Shown here piece after piece: positions 9,831 through 21,266 of a stretch of 64,000 nucleotides of DNA. Origin of the DNA: Symbiodinium natans (lineage: Eukaryota > Sar > Dinophyceae > Suessiales > Symbiodiniaceae); contig CAJNDS010002079.1 of assembly GCA_905221605.1 (NCBI GenBank), forward strand, positions 1,976,501 through 2,040,500, in the 5' to 3' direction. Position 1 is the first letter of the stretch; each line of letters starts with the position of its first letter. The notes beneath the pieces are model-generated. The model had not been told where the DNA came from. It did not search any database and saw nothing but the letters and a program-made list of their open reading frames with translations. A program made the translations under genes and the position numbers.

Positions 9831-10070
9831 CTCAAAGTCCTGATTTATCCCGATCTGTGAGCCCAACTACCTGGATTTCGTTTAGGGTTGGGCTTTTACA
9901 GTTTAGGGGGGAGGGTTTGGGGTTTAGGGTTTAGGGTTTAGGGTTTAGGGTTTAGGGGTTAGGGGTTAGGGGTTAGGGGTTAGGGTTTAGGGTTTAGGGT
10001 TTAGGGTTTAGGGTTTAGGGTTTAGGGTTCTGCCCCAAGTTGGAAGTGGGGCTGCTTTGCAAGCCAGAAG

Positions 10071-10120
10071 GCCATACGCAAGTTCAAAGCCACCGGAAAC
10101 CTCAGCAAGTGGCGACCCAG
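10071..10120 (+). CDS. Candidate exon, unknown protein
   Basis: AAG|GCCATACGC acceptor and CCCAG|GAAC (GA donor). Encodes AIRKFKATGNLSKWRPR, basic. No family recognised. Confidence 0.45.
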
Positions 10121-10670
10121 GAACGCCCTCCTAAACCCCATAAATGGATGAACCTAGATTGGGAAAGTGATTTTTTTTTTTTTTTTTTGGGGGGGGGGCC
10201 CTTTGTGAGGTTTACCTCAACCTAAACTTGTTCGGGGATGGCGGACCTTGTAGGGAATGAGGGAATTGGGCGCATATATCCCCCTTACATAAAACCCTGT
10301 AATGGATTCAAAAAGGTAACTAGTTCCATTATTCGCTACTAATCGCCAGTAGGTAACCTGCTTTACAAGCTGCTAGTCTTCAGTGGGGTTTCGAGGCCTG
10401 AGAGCACGAAGGATCTCCTTATTAGTCTCGCCGTCCTCTGCCTGTAACTCAGGCTCATGTGACAGTCCGTGTGTCATGAGCGCACACTGTACAGAGGAGT
10501 TGCGCCTGCGGCGTCACAGGTTAGGTCTTTAGGGTTTCGGATTTCGGGTTTCAGTAAGGCACGCGTTTAGGGTTTGGGGTTTAGCGTTTCGGGTTGAGGG
10601 CTGCAGCACCCAGAGCATGTAGACTTTACAGACACCCCACCCAGTATTGCCACCACCTTCAGCCCTACTA

Positions 10671-10776
10671 CTACTCAAAATTCCAGTCAGGACTAATTAC
10701 CCCTAAACCCTAAACCCTAAACACTAAACCCTAAACCCTAAACCCTAGACCCTACTCAAAATTCAAGTCATGACTA
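10671..10776. repeat. Telomeric array flanked by a 25-bp direct duplication
   Basis: CTACTCAAAATTC-AGTCA-GAC-TA occurs at 10671-10695 and 10752-10776 (two mismatches) on either side of about 45 bp of CCCTAAA units. Confidence 0.85.
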
Positions 10777-11860
10777 CCAGTGGGCCTCAACCATCGTCGG
10801 CTTTGGGCTGTGGGGCGGCAGTCAACATTTAGGGTTTAGAGTTTAGGGTTTAGGTTTTTGGGTTTAGGGTTTAGGGTTTAGGGTTTAGATATATGTAGAC
10901 TAAGAGCCTAAACAAGAACACCGATATACCGGAAGCAGGCGGGAAGGAGGACTCTGGGTTCAGGGTTCAGGGTTTACGTCTGACCCTAGCCCCTACAGCC
11001 TTAAACCCCACAACCCGAAACCCAAAAAAGCTTTAAACCCTGTAGAGCCTTAAACCCTAAACCCTGCAAAGCCTTCAACCCTAAACCCTAAACCCTAAAC
11101 CCTAAGCCCTAAACCCTAAACCCTAAACCCTAAACCCTAAACCCTAAACCCGAAACCCAACATTGTGGCCTGGGCTTTCTTGGCGAGGCCTGAGGGCGTT
11201 GGGACTCCCTACGCCATCCTACAATCCTAGGGTCGAGGTTTAGGGTTTAGGGTTTAGGGTTTAGGGTTAGGGTTTAGGGTTTAGGGTTCAGGCTTCAGGG
11301 TCTAGGGTTTAGGGTTCAGGGTTCAGGGTTTAGGGTTTGGGGATTAGGGTATCGGGTTTGGTGTTTGAGGATTTAGGGTTTAGGGTAGCTTCCCCCTGCC
11401 CGGATTGCCAGCTATGAAGTCGCTTAGAAGGCACCTTATCCCCTTCCATATGTAGATTAAAGCCTAGATTAAAGCGTATCCACTCGAAAGAGACGGGAGG
11501 AGCAATCTGGAGTTTAGGGTTCAGGAGCTAGCACTAGAGCCCTCAGGTTTCATATGTCGCCATATCCTCACCACGGCTTGCGGTCGGTCCGATATGGTCA
11601 AGCTGCTAGTTGCTCTGTGGGCGTTCCCCTTGAAATTTCAAAGCCGTTCTGCATGCATGCTGTGGTGACAAAAAGATCTACTTAGATGCCGGCGAGCTCA
11701 TCAACAGCCTTTCACTACAAACCCTAAGCCCTGAACCCCAGAGCCCTGAACCCAAATCGCCAAACCTTGTTTAATTCCTGAACCCCTAAACCCTAAACCC
11801 TAAACCCTGAAAAGGATCGGAACTGTGTGCCTGCCCCAACGCTAAACCCTGAACCCTAAA

Positions 11861-12005
11861 CCTTGAAGGTTCAGGGTACTTCTCACCCAATTGTAAGTGC
11901 AGACGCATCCCACTTATAAGCCTTATCAGTACCCTAAAAGGCTTATAATGGGGTTAAAAGTGCAGTTGTCATTGGGTTACGAAGTGCCATGTACCTCCAA
12001 GCAAG
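11861..12005. mobile_element. TACTTGGAGGTTCA-family MITE
   Basis: TTGAAGGTTCAGGGTAC ... GTGCCATGTACCTCCAAGC inverted ends with internal ACCCAATTGTAAGTG / CAGTTGTCATTGGGTTAC pairing. Confidence 0.8.
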
Positions 12006-12206
12006 ACCCTAAAGTAACCCTCTTAAACTCCGAGCTCCAAGCCCTCCCCAAGCCCTAAGCCCGGAAACCTTTAGCCCAAAAACCTCTTTAACCTCAAACC
12101 CCGCACCCTAAGCCCCGCACCGAAAGTCTTTAAACCCTGAACCCTGAACCCTGAACCCTAAACCCTAAACCCTAAACCCTTTTTTTGGGCGACTTGAGGC
12201 CTGAAG

Positions 12207-12239
12207 GTCTTGGTTCCTGATGTTGCGAAGCATTGCAAG
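12207..12239 (+). CDS. Candidate exon, unknown protein
   Basis: GAAG|GTCTTGG acceptor; reads VLVPDVAKHCK. Very short. Confidence 0.3.
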
Positions 12240-12967
12240 ACTTAGGGGTTTTTAGTTGCGCTGTTCCCGCGTCTACTGAGGTTTACGGTACAAGGGGGTT
12301 TAGGGTTTAGGGTTTAGGGTTTAGGGTCTAAGGGTTTATCCCAAGTTTTTGTTGGGGTTATGGGGCTTTAGGCTTCTGTTACATTCTACTCCCAGAGCCT
12401 TCGTACCACACCCCTAAGACCCTAAGCCCTAAGCCCTAAACCCTAAACCCTAAACCCTAAACCCGAAACCCTAAACCCTAAACCCTAAACCCTAAGAGCC
12501 CTAAACCCTAAATTCTATACGCCATACTGGTACAGCTCTCTGAGCCTTTTGAGGATGTCGAAGCTTCGCGCTCTTAAAGCCTCAAAAGTCGTAGAAGCCT
12601 GAACCCAAACCTCCCCTAAACCCTAAACCCTAAACCCTAAACCCTAAACCCTAACCCCTAACCCCTGAATCCTCCTCCCAAGACTTCCTAAGCCTCCTCA
12701 TCCCAACCAGCTATAACCCCAAGCCCGAAACTTCCTCACCCAAAACCCAAAACCCTAAACCCGAAAATTAAACCCTAAACCCTAAACCCGAAGCTCCCTA
12801 ACCCTAAACCCTAAACCCCAACCTTCCTAACCCTAAACCCTAAACCCGAAGCTTCCTCACCCTAAACCCTAAACCCGAAGCTTCCTAACCCTAAACCCTA
12901 AACCCTAAACCCTAAGCCCTAAGCCCTAAACCCTAAACCTCCTCACCCCCAAGCGCATCCCCAAGAG

Positions 12968-13038
12968 GTCCGCGCTTGCCGGGCGCTTGGACGCACTGAG
13001 CTCCGTCCTGGCCAACCATGGGGCCCGTCTGCTTGAAG
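12968..13038 (+). CDS. Candidate exon, unknown protein
   Basis: AAGAG|GTCCGCG acceptor and GAAG|GCGG (GC donor). Frame encodes SALAGRLDALSSVLANHGAR then LLE, an amphipathic helix-like stretch. Lies between long telomeric arrays of opposite orientation. Confidence 0.5.
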
Positions 13039-13527
13039 GCGGGGGTTTAGGGTTTAGGGTTTAGGGTTTAGGGTTTAGGGTTTAGGGTTTAGGGTTTAGG
13101 GTTTAGGGTTTAGGGTTTAGGGTAGGAAGTCTAGGGTTTAGGGTTTAGGGTTTGGGTTCGGGGTTCGGGGTTTAGGGTTTAGTGTTTAGGGTTTAGGGTT
13201 TAGGGTTCCGGGTGTAGGGTAGGAAGTTTCGGGTTTAGGGTTTAGAGTTTAGGGCTTAGGGCGGGTGATCTAGGGTTTTGCCCCCTGAGGGCTTTTTTTC
13301 ATAAATCACAGGGAATGTTAAACATGCTTATGTTTCGTAAGGTTCTGGGGGGAGTATAGTTTAGGGTTTAGGGTCTGCGGTTTAGGTTGTAAGGTTTAGG
13401 TTTTGGGGTTTTGGCTTTGGGGTTTCGGTAGTAGAGTTTGGGGTTTAGGCTTTCGGGTTCAGGGTACTGGCCCCAGACACAGAACCTTAAAGCCCCGATG
13501 AGGCTTCAAGCCCCTGGGACTTTACAG

Positions 13528-13566
13528 GAAAGAGCGACCAGATGGTTTGTGAGGAGAATGAACCTT
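13528..13566 (+). CDS. Candidate exon, unknown protein
   Basis: TTACAG|GAAAGAGCG acceptor. Reads ERATRWFVRRMNL; end approximate. Confidence 0.38.
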
Positions 13567-14559
13567 GTTTGGGGGGGGGCCGGGAGGGGGTAGGGGGCTC
13601 TTATGATAAGAATTTACAGCTATTTGGAGTACATTGGGGGGACCCATTTCTAAACCCTAAACCGTAAACCCAAACCCTAAACCCTAAACCCTAAACCCCA
13701 AACCCTAAACCCTAAGCCCTAAACCCTAAGCCCCAAACCCTAAACCCTAAACCCTAAACCCTAAACCCTAAACCCTAAACCCTAAACCCTAAACCCTAAA
13801 CCCTAAACCCTAAACCCTAAACCCTAAACCCTAAACCCTAAACCCTAAGCCCTAAACCCTAAACCCTAAACCCTAAACCCAATCGGAGGTTCCATAGGGT
13901 CCAGGGAGCTGCCCCCCTTCAAACCTTGGGCCCCCACATGTAACAGACACCTTCACAGCACCCACGACCCTGAACGGAGGGTTTAGAATTCAGGGTCTAA
14001 GATTTATAGCCTCAGAGGTGTAAAGGTTTGGAGGTTTCGCGTGCTAGGGTTGAGGTAGGCTTGCGCTTTGAAAGGCGTCTGAGAGCGATGCCTCGCAACC
14101 GATAGGCCTTACTGCTTGGAGGTTCATGGTGATTTCCCTGATAATACCCTAAATCCGCCAAGACATGCGTGCACAACCAAACGAAACCAGCTCTACCCTG
14201 AACCCTCAAAGGCTAAAACCCTAAACGCAATAAGAACCCGTCGGCCCTAAAGGCGAAGCCAACATGCAGGCCGGTTCAGAACTGCTCCAGGGTTCAGGGT
14301 TTAGAGTTTAGGGTTCAGAGTTTGCGGCTTCGGGTTCAGGACTTAGACCTTAGGGTCTGAGAGTTTCGGATGGGGTTCGCAGCCCGAAACCCTCAGCCCT
14401 AGGATTTGGGATTGTGGGTGTAGTGGCCTTGGCCTTCTAGGGGCTTAGGTCTGAGGGAGTTCATTTTTCTGGTACTAGAGGAGGGGCCCCTTCGTTGGGT
14501 TGTGGGTTTTGGGTTACCCTAAACCCTAAATCCTAAACCCGAAACCCTAAACCCTAAAC

Positions 14560-15120
14560 CCTAAACCCTTCAGGCTTAGGGTGCATGTTTTGGCCTTAGG
14601 AGTCAGAGTTTTTGAGTTCAGGGTTTGGTGTTTGGGGCCTTGGTGCCTGCAGAGCTTTGAGGGTTCACGGTTTCTATACAGGCATGTGGCTGGGATTTTG
14701 GATTTCTTCTCAGATGTTATAGGCTTGTTTGGCTGTTCTGGGTCTCGAGTTTTGCCTATAGGTATCTGTACAAACACAGGGCTAGCCTGCAGCTCAAGCC
14801 TTCTGAGCGTTGGGTATTTACCTACATTTCGGAGATAACTCGCACCCTCCCTCCAAGTTGGGAGAATTGTGCTGCGCTCGCGTTGCTGATCGTTCTGGCC
14901 AGCTCTTGCGCCCGCAGCGGCAGGGCCACCGCTGCAGATATTGGTTGCAAAGTGCGGAAGATCCTTTTGACGAGGCGCGAAAAGCCTTGATGATGACGCA
15001 CAGGCTTCAAGCCATGGTCATCATAGCCTGTGTCAATGCCATTCATAGCACCTGCTTCGTGCAAGGTGGCGCGCAGTGACTCGCAACGACCACGAACCCT
15101 AGACCCTAGAACCCAAAACA
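14560..15120. other. Mostly unique stretch, coding status unclear
   Basis: From 14823 to 15078 two + frames are open. One reads DPFDEARKALMMTHR; another has the signal-peptide-like ALALLIVLASSCARSG. The minus strand is open too, so no gene is called. A fragment of the TACTTGGAGGTTCA MITE lies nearby at 14113-14155. Confidence 0.35.
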
Positions 15121-15204
15121 CCAAACAGGGCTTATCTAAGGTTGGAAACCACTGGCCCTTACCTGTAGTTATAGGGATCCCAAGTATGTGCCCTTATTGT
15201 ACGT

Positions 15205-15233
15205 ATATACACATATATATATATATATACATA
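15205..15233. repeat. TA/CATA microsatellite
   Basis: CATATATATATATATATAC run. Confidence 0.9.
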
Positions 15234-15294
15234 GTGGATAGAAGGGTTATGGAACCTCTAGCCCTGAAGGGACACTAGAGATTAGGGTGACCAG

Positions 15295-15338
15295 GAGAGA
15301 ATCCGAGGTATGGCACGAGCGGGGCATGTGCTTCCCAG
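15295..15338 (+). CDS. Candidate exon, unknown protein
   Basis: CCAG|GAGAGAATCC acceptor. Reads ERIRGMARAGHVLP; end approximate. Confidence 0.38.
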
Positions 15339-15933
15339 CTATAAGTGGACGCAAATGTTTTTTCAATTAGTGTTTTCTGTTTAGGGTTTAGGATTAGGGA
15401 TAACTTCTTTTACGGCGTTATCCATAGACCTTCGGGTATACAGCCAATGTGAGTGAGATTTGGGCATAGTAGGCGTTCTCCTCGGGCTTCGGGTTTTTAA
15501 CTTCGGGTATGTAACCCGCAGACCCCCAAACCCCAGACCAGAATCATGCCGCTCTCAGCCACGGCAAAAACACAACAAGATTGTTATTTGGGTCAGAAAG
15601 GCACATGACAACACAACCATGCCGAGCATGGACCTTACAAGTGGGTACCATCACAAAGTATCCGGTGTTCCTGTTTACTTTAAGGAGGGAAAGGGGACTC
15701 AGGTCGTAGGATTGCACGGGAAATGCTTCCAGAAGGAATCCCCCTCAGCGTAAGAAGGTGAAGTAAGCCTTCATAGTCCGATTGTGGTCCTCAGCATTCG
15801 GTCCCTCTTCCTTTACTTTCGTGGTGGATCTTGGAGGGCAAAGAGAAACCCTAAAACCCTAAAACCCTAAACCCTAGACCCTAGACCCTAGACCCTAAAC
15901 CCTAAACCCTAAACCCTAAACCCTAAACCCTAG

Positions 15934-16018
15934 GGTGCGGCGACTAGTTGTTTCGGAGGCCCTGCTGGAAAGGCCTCTACCGGAGCAGGCGTTGCCATTC
16001 CAGTTTTGGGTGTTGCAG
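15934..16018 (+). CDS. Candidate exon, unknown protein
   Basis: CTAG|GGTGCGG acceptor and TTGCAG|GTTCCG donor. Frame reads RRLVVSEALLERPLPEQALP then FQFWVLQ. 85 nt, convincing coding composition, no family recognised. Bounded upstream by a CCCTAAA array. Confidence 0.58.
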
Positions 16019-16065
16019 GTTCCGTCCCACCCTCGAGTTAGGCTTTGGGTTTAGGGTTTAGGGTT

Positions 16066-16140
16066 TAGGGCTTAGGGCTTAGGGCTTAGGGCTTATGGCT
16101 TAGGGCTTAGGGCTTAGGGCTTAGGGCTTAGGGCTTAGGG
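16066..16140. repeat. Homogeneous TTAGGGC variant array
   Basis: About ten consecutive GGGCTTA units (one T for A change), embedded in TTTAGGG repeats. Confidence 0.9.
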
Positions 16141-16262
16141 TTTAGGGTTTGGGTTCAGGGTTTTGTGTTTCGGGTTTGGGGTAAAGCCTGCCACCCTGTG
16201 CCATACACCCTACACCGTCTTGCGGGCGACCCTCGTAGATAGGACCCATGGCCCGACAGCCC

Positions 16263-16375
16263 TACTTGGAGGTTCATGGTACTTATTATTCAATTCATTT
16301 GGGCACTTCTGGGGCTTGTATGTGGGTTATAAGTACCGTTATAATTGGCTAATAAGTACCATGAACCTCCAAATA
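16263..16375. mobile_element. TACTTGGAGGTTCA-family MITE
   Basis: Near-perfect inverted ends TACTTGGAGGTTCATGGTAC and GTACCATGAACCTCCAAATA. AGCCC lies close to both sides and may be a target duplication. Confidence 0.88.
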
Positions 16376-16725
16376 AAGCCCTTAGCCAGGGAACTGCAGC
16401 TAGGCGAACTGACTGCTCGTTAGTGCTCAGGAGGGGTTTAGGGGTTTAGGGGTCAGGGGTTTAGGGTTTAGGGGCTTGGGGTTTAGGGTTTAGGGCTTAG
16501 GGTTGCTCACGAGGGCCGTCATGTACCGGGAGGTTCGTGGGTTTTGGGTTTAGGGTTTACAGTTTAGGGTTCAGGATTTAGGGTGGTCATAAACGGGAAA
16601 GGAGATAGTTATACCGTAGACCCCGTACCCTAAAATCTCTCTAACTCCTTTAAGTGATCATACTGAACCCTGAGCCCTGTTTTCTATGAGCTTAAGACCC
16701 ACTAAGCCCCGCGCTTATGCACTTG

Positions 16726-16842
16726 CACTTGGAAGCCCTTTTGACTCAGTAAGTCTACCTAGTATCCCCTAGAAGCCCTGTAATCATCCCCAGAACATAC
16801 GCCTTACTAACCCTACTTACTAAGTCCAAAAACTTCCAAGTG
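16726..16842. mobile_element. AGTAAGT-family MITE
   Basis: 117 bp. Ends CACTTGGAAG...ACTCAGTAAGT and ACTTACTAAGT...CTTCCAAGTG form an imperfect inverted repeat of about 28 bp. A second copy is at 38005-38115 in CFAP20 intron 7. Confidence 0.8.
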
Positions 16843-16887
16843 AAGGCATTTTAAGCCAACAACCCTAAACGATAAACCCTAAACCCA

Positions 16888-17124
16888 AAGCGCGAAACCC
16901 TAAGGCATTAAAGCCCTAAACCCTAAAACCCTAAACCCTAAACCCTAAACCCTAAACCCTAAACCCTAACCCCCTAAACCCCTAAACCCCTAAACCCCTA
17001 AACCCCTAAACCCCTAAACCCCTAAACCCCTAAACCCCTAAACCCCTAAACCCCTAAACCCCTAAACCCCTAAACCCCTAAACCCCTAAACCCAAAGCGC
17101 AAAACCCTATGGCATTAAAGCCCA
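16888..17124. repeat. CCCTAAA/CCCCTAAA array flanked by a 32-bp duplication
   Basis: AAAGCGCGAAACCCTAAGGC... at 16888-16919 recurs at 17093-17124 with three changes. Between them are about six CCCTAAA then about seventeen CCCCTAAA units. Confidence 0.85.
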
Positions 17125-17760
17125 TGGTAGGGTAACACAGAAAAAAACATTCCACCCGAAGGCGCCCCAGCTTCCACGCTGGGCGCCCAGTTTTGACGTT
17201 GGGTGCTTCGGGGCTGCAGAGGGTTCAGAGTTTAGGGTTTAGGGTTTAGGGTTTGGGGGTAAGGGTTTAGGGTTTAGGGTTTCGGGTTTCGGGTTTAGGG
17301 TTTGGAGTCTGGGGTTTGGGGTTTAAGGTTCAGGGTTCATGGTTTAGGGCGTAGGGTTTAAGTGCATGCCAGGGGTTCGGGGGGGGGGGGGGGGGTGGAC
17401 AGGGTGTACGGGGTTTATCGGGCTGAATAAGGTTTGGAGGTGAAGGGGTTCTTTCAACCCGAAGCCCTAAAGCCCCGAATCCCTAACCTCCTAAACCACT
17501 TTAGGGTTTAGGGTTTAGGGTAACCACCCACCCCCGATTCACTCAAAGGTGCCTCACGGGCTCAAGCTGTGTGCCCTTGCCAAAGTGGGTTGGGGGTCCT
17601 TCAAAGCTCTCTAAGCCCTAACTCTCGTACACCCAAAGCCTACCGTCAACAACCCAGGCTTAGGGTTTAGGGTCAGCTTCTACAACCCTCAGGTAACCCC
17701 TAAACCCCACACCTTTCATCAACAAAGCACGAACACCAGACCTCGCTTAACGTTATGCAG

Positions 17761-17796
17761 GAAGTGCCCGCCATGACGTCTAGGGCTCGGGGACAG
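17761..17796 (+). CDS. Candidate exon, unknown protein
   Basis: ATGCAG|GAAGTG acceptor and GGACAG|GTATTT donor. Encodes EVPAMTSRARGQ. Both splice sites are good; the frame stays open for 34 further codons, so the donor is a guess. Confidence 0.45.
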
Positions 17797-18009
17797 GTAT
17801 TTCATTTTCTAGGAGTCGGCTGGAGGGAAGCGATTCCTTTTTCTGGCCATGAGCGAGAACTACCGCTACCCGCGACGACGGGTTGCGCAGTTGGATGATG
17901 GCTGGTACCCTGGCCCACAATCCTTATCCAAAAACACAGAAGCCACCCCAACAACAGCAACTTTTGAATCACAGAGCCCCTAAACTGTAAGCAGGTGTAG
18001 GGCTTGCGT

Positions 18010-18125
18010 CTTAAGGTAGCTACATGGTCCCCTGAATATGGGGCCCTTATTTGAGCAGCCCTAAAAAAAGTACCCCTTTTACATCCCGTGAAACCTAAGG
18101 GCCTATCTTTCAGAACGCCCGAAAC
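18010..18125. mobile_element. ACATGGTCCC-family MITE
   Basis: GGTAGCTACATGGTCCC and a loop with GGGGCCCTTATTTGAG. Related to 24515-24572 and 62884-62990, where the right end AGACCATGTAGCTACC is preserved. Confidence 0.5.
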
Positions 18126-18449
18126 CCGAAACCCTAGACCCCTAAACCATGCGTCTTCCCTTAGTTTCTGAATTCGGACAGCCCAATAGCCCAAACCCTG
18201 GTTTAGGGTTTCAGGGTTTTAGGGTTAGGGTTTGGGTTGGGGGTTTGAGGGTTTTAGGGCTAGCGGGTTTGAGCGTGGGTTTAGGGCCTAGGCGGTTTTA
18301 GGGCTTTAGGGTTTTGGGGCTTAGGGGGTTGGTTTGTTGGGTTTGGGGTTTTAGGGTTTCAGGTTTAGGGGTGAAATTATACATCGTCATTAGTTAGCAG
18401 CACTCGCGGAGTCGATTGTATAGTAAAGGCTTCCAGCTTTTTCCACCAG

Positions 18450-18530
18450 GTCCAGGCGTTTTACGGTCGAGCAAATGTGATCATACGTGTACTTCCGAAG
18501 AAAGACTGGGTTTTGGAATGCTCTACTTTA
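18450..18530 (+). CDS. Candidate exon, unknown protein
   Basis: CACCAG|GTCCAG acceptor after a pyrimidine-rich tract. Encodes VQAFYGRANVIIRVLPKKDW then VLECSTL. One of the best orphan exons here. Its 3' end is hidden by a T/G homopolymer and the adjacent MITE. Confidence 0.55.
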
Positions 18531-18533
18531 ATA

Positions 18534-18725
18534 CTTTTTTTTTTTTTTTTTTTTTGGGGGGGGGGGGGGTTCTGGGTTCCTGAGCTGCTTATACCTAAGA
18601 AGTCTAGATTGTTTCCAGGGTCCACTCCAAAGTAATACTTGTTTGGGGGTTCTGGGTTCCTATTACAGCTACTTCTACCAGACAAGTATATTCTACTTTT
18701 TTTCCAGGGTCTACTCCAAAGTAGG
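18534..18725. mobile_element. Two tandem copies of the TTCTGGGTTCC/CTCCAAAGTA repeat
   Basis: GGGTTCTGGGTTCCT ... CAGGGTCCACTCCAAAGTA at 18565-18633 and again at 18645-18722; a third copy is at 32022-32104. The left end has expanded into a T run and a G run. Confidence 0.75.
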
Positions 18726-19261
18726 GAGGAGATTCCCCTCTCTTTGACTCATGCAGCTCGGACCGCCATTTAGGGTTTAGGGTTTAGGGTTTAGGGTTTA
18801 GGGTTTAGGGTTTAGGGGTTAGGGGTTAGGGGTTTAGGGTTTAGGGTTTAGGGTTTAGGTCCCCCCCCCCCCCCCCAAGGGAGTTTGAGTGCTTCTAGTT
18901 GATGCGCCTGGAGAAGGAACAGAGCCCTGGTGCAAGATGTCTTGGATTCTAGAATCCCCAGCAACCCGAATCCTTCACCTCACCCCCCCTCTCAACCCTT
19001 AGCTGGCTTAGGGTTATCGCCCCGAGCCAGCCCTGAACACTAAACCAACCCTAAACCCTAAACCCTAAACCCTAAACCCCAATCAGCAAACTAAAATCCC
19101 TAAAAACTACACTCCCAACAGCCCTTCAAGAAAGGGCCACGAAGATATACAGCCTCAGGCTGTGGAGTGCTGGGGGGCTCTTTGTATTCTCGCAGGCTGA
19201 GCTGGGTTTAGGGTTTAGGTTTTAGGGTTTAGGGTTTAGGGTTTAGGGTTTAGGGTTTAGG

Positions 19262-19340
19262 GTTCAGGGTTCAAGGGTTCAGGGTTCAGGGTTCAGGGTT
19301 CAGGGTTCAGCGTTCAGGGTTCAGGGTTCAGGGTTCAGGG
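19262..19340. repeat. Homogeneous TTCAGGG variant array
   Basis: About eleven GGGTTCA units inside a TTTAGGG array. A similar TTCAGGG block is at 44113-44165. Confidence 0.9.
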
Positions 19341-19536
19341 TTAGGGTTTAGGGTTTAGGGTTTAGGGTTTAGGGTTTATTGTCTAGGGTTTAGGGTTTCC
19401 ACTGGAAGGTTCATGATAGATGTGCATAACCAAGGCTGCCAGAACGCATAGCGAACGGTCACAGGAAGTCTTACTGGTTCTATTGCTAGGGGGCTTGGGG
19501 AATTTGGTACCTTCGATCCCCTCATCGACACACCCC

Positions 19537-19768
19537 AAATCCCAAACCCCAAACCCCAAACCCCAAACCCCAAACCCCAAACCCCAAACCCCAAACCCCA
19601 AACCCCAAACCCCAAACCCCAAACCCCAAAACCCAAACCCCAAACCCCAAACACCAAACCCCAAACCCCAAACCCCAAACCCCAAACCCCAAACCCCAAA
19701 CCCCAAACCCCAAACCCCAAACCCCAAACCCCAAACCCTAAACCCTAAACCCTAAACCCTAAACCCTA
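19537..19768. repeat. CCCCAAA variant array grading into CCCTAAA
   Basis: About 28 nearly uninterrupted CCCCAAA units, then four CCCTAAA units at the right end. Long open frames here on both strands are translations of the repeat and not genes. Confidence 0.95.
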
Positions 19769-19917
19769 ACGGGCCTATATAGTGACCTTCAGCTCCGAAC
19801 TCCCTAGAAGAGCAGAGATAGCTTAGGATATGCTTAGGGTTTAAGGTTTAGGGTTTAGGGTTTAGGGTTGTGCTTGAAATATAATACATACAGCTATATC
19901 TAATTGGCTTAGTAGCT

Positions 19918-20013
19918 GAGTGAGTGCACTTTACACTTTCTGGGATACTACAACACTCCCCTATAGAACTGAAAGTGTACACGTTTGGGAGGCTTATGAA
20001 CTCTGCAACTAAG
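19918..20013. mobile_element. Introner, CTTAG family copy 3
   Basis: CTTAGTAGCTGAGTGAGTG ... AACTCTGCAACTAAG, retaining the full unique loop (CTATAGAACTGAAAGTGTAC). A TACTTGGAGG-family right end (20014-20041) follows directly, suggesting insertion into that MITE. Confidence 0.75.
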
Positions 20014-20041
20014 TGGTTAATAAGCACCATGAACCTTCAAG

Positions 20042-20102
20042 TTTTATGGATCCTGATCGTCAGCTTCTGGACACCCTTGAGCGGAAGGACTTCGTCGGCA
20101 TA
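20042..20102 (+). CDS. Candidate exon, unknown protein
   Basis: Starts at the edge of a MITE (CTTCAAG|TTTTATGG). One frame reads MDPDRQLLDTLERKDFVGIG; another reads LWILIVSFWTPLSG. Both are plausible, so frame and product are undecided. Confidence 0.4.
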
Positions 20103-20359
20103 GGGCTTAGAGGTTTTGGGGGGTTTGGGGTTCCAAGCTCTAAACCCTAAACCCTGAACCCTAAACCCTGAACCCCACTACCTCTTTGGTCAATCATAGG
20201 CCCCTGATGCTGCCACTTATCTCAGGCTCTGGGTTCAGTCCCTGGAACCCGACGCCTAAACCGTGAACCCTAAACCCTGTTTACGGCCTTTAGGGTTTAG
20301 GGTTGAGGGTTTAGGGTTTAGGGTTTTCCAGGTAAGCCCTGAACCCTACATCTCATCAG

Positions 20360-20458
20360 GGGTGCTACCACATGGTGCGTACCCGCGCGGCGCTCTACAA
20401 TCCGGCAGATATAGATCGGCAGGTGCTGTTATATGCTTCTCGGCACTCTGCTTCTCTG
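20360..20458 (+). CDS. Candidate exon, unknown protein
   Basis: CATCAG|GGGTGC acceptor. Encodes GCYHMVRTRAALYNPADIDR then QVLLYASRHSASLT. About 33 codons with strong coding composition, running up to a CTTGGTAGCC-family element. An internal GT donor (CGGCAG|GTGCTG) is possible. Confidence 0.58.
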
Positions 20459-20459
20459 A

Positions 20460-20573
20460 CTTGGTAGCCCAGTGGTACCTCTTTGTTTCCATTTTGTTGT
20501 TCAATGTTCCCTTTTACAGTAGCCAACCCAAAGAAGGGTGCCCTTATGATAATATGGTTACTGGGCTACCAAG
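20460..20573. mobile_element. Introner-family element (CTTGGTAGCC), intact
   Basis: Perfect inverted ends CTTGGTAGCCCAGT / ACTGGGCTACCAAG, with the same internal GGGTGCCCTTATGATAATATG as the MFS intron copies. No clear 4-bp duplication (CTGA/CGCC). Confidence 0.85.
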
Positions 20574-21196
20574 CGCCTAGCGCCTACAACCCTAGAGGTT
20601 GAAACCTTTTTTACACCTTACCCTGAAACCCTGAACCGTGGATCTTGGCCTATAAGCCCTAAACCTCGGTTTTGATTTCAGTCTTTGGGTTTTGTTCAGC
20701 GTTTGAGCTCTACAGGGCGTGAGGGTTTTGTGTTTCGAATTTTCAGAGTTCAAGTCTTGGATGGGCTGATGAATGCGACTTCCAGACTGTTTTCATCGTA
20801 GTGCAGTTGGGGATGTCGTTTCTCCGGAACCCTGGAGCCCTAAGCTTGATCCTATTGCCCAAGAAACTAACCGTAAACCCTGCTTTCTAAACCCCTAAAC
20901 CCCTAAACCCTACACCCTAAACCCGTAAACCCTAAACCCTAAACACCTCTGTTCTTCTTTCTTTTTTTGGGGGGAAGGGTTAAGGTGCGGGAGTCAGACT
21001 GAGACCTCCTACACTCAGACCTCACAAACCCTAAAGCTAAAAAGCCCTATAGCTAATAAACCCTAAACCCTAAACCCCAAACCCTTGTCCCTAAACCCTA
21101 AACCCTAAACCCTAAACCCTAAACCCTAAACCCTAAACCCTAAACCCTAAACCCTAAACCCTAAACCCTAAACCCTAAACCCTCAACCTGACCCAG

Positions 21197-21266
21197 GCGA
21201 AGTGGCGCTTTCCTGGCTACTTCGCCATGTGGGGCGCGGCGGCGTGCGTGCCGTGTTGCGAATTGA
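21197..21266 (+). CDS. Candidate exon, unknown protein
   Basis: CCCAG|GCGAAGTGG acceptor. Two open frames: AKWRFPGYFAMWGAAACVPC (membrane-like) and GEVALSWLLRHVGRGGVRAV. Coding likely, frame undecided. Confidence 0.45.

Noticed and set aside
13653-13880. Regularly repeated units resembling a CRISPR array
   Set aside because: These are 7-bp telomeric tandem units without spacers; nothing in the window has repeat-spacer structure or cas-like genes.
15600-15753. DLTSGYHH resembling the Ty3/gypsy reverse transcriptase DL.SGYHQ motif
   Set aside because: No other RT motif upstream or downstream in any frame; eight residues are too few.
19376-19755. Overlapping 70-114 codon open frames on both strands (GFGVWGL and NPKPQTP repeats)
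   Set aside because: Pure translation of the CCCCAAA array.
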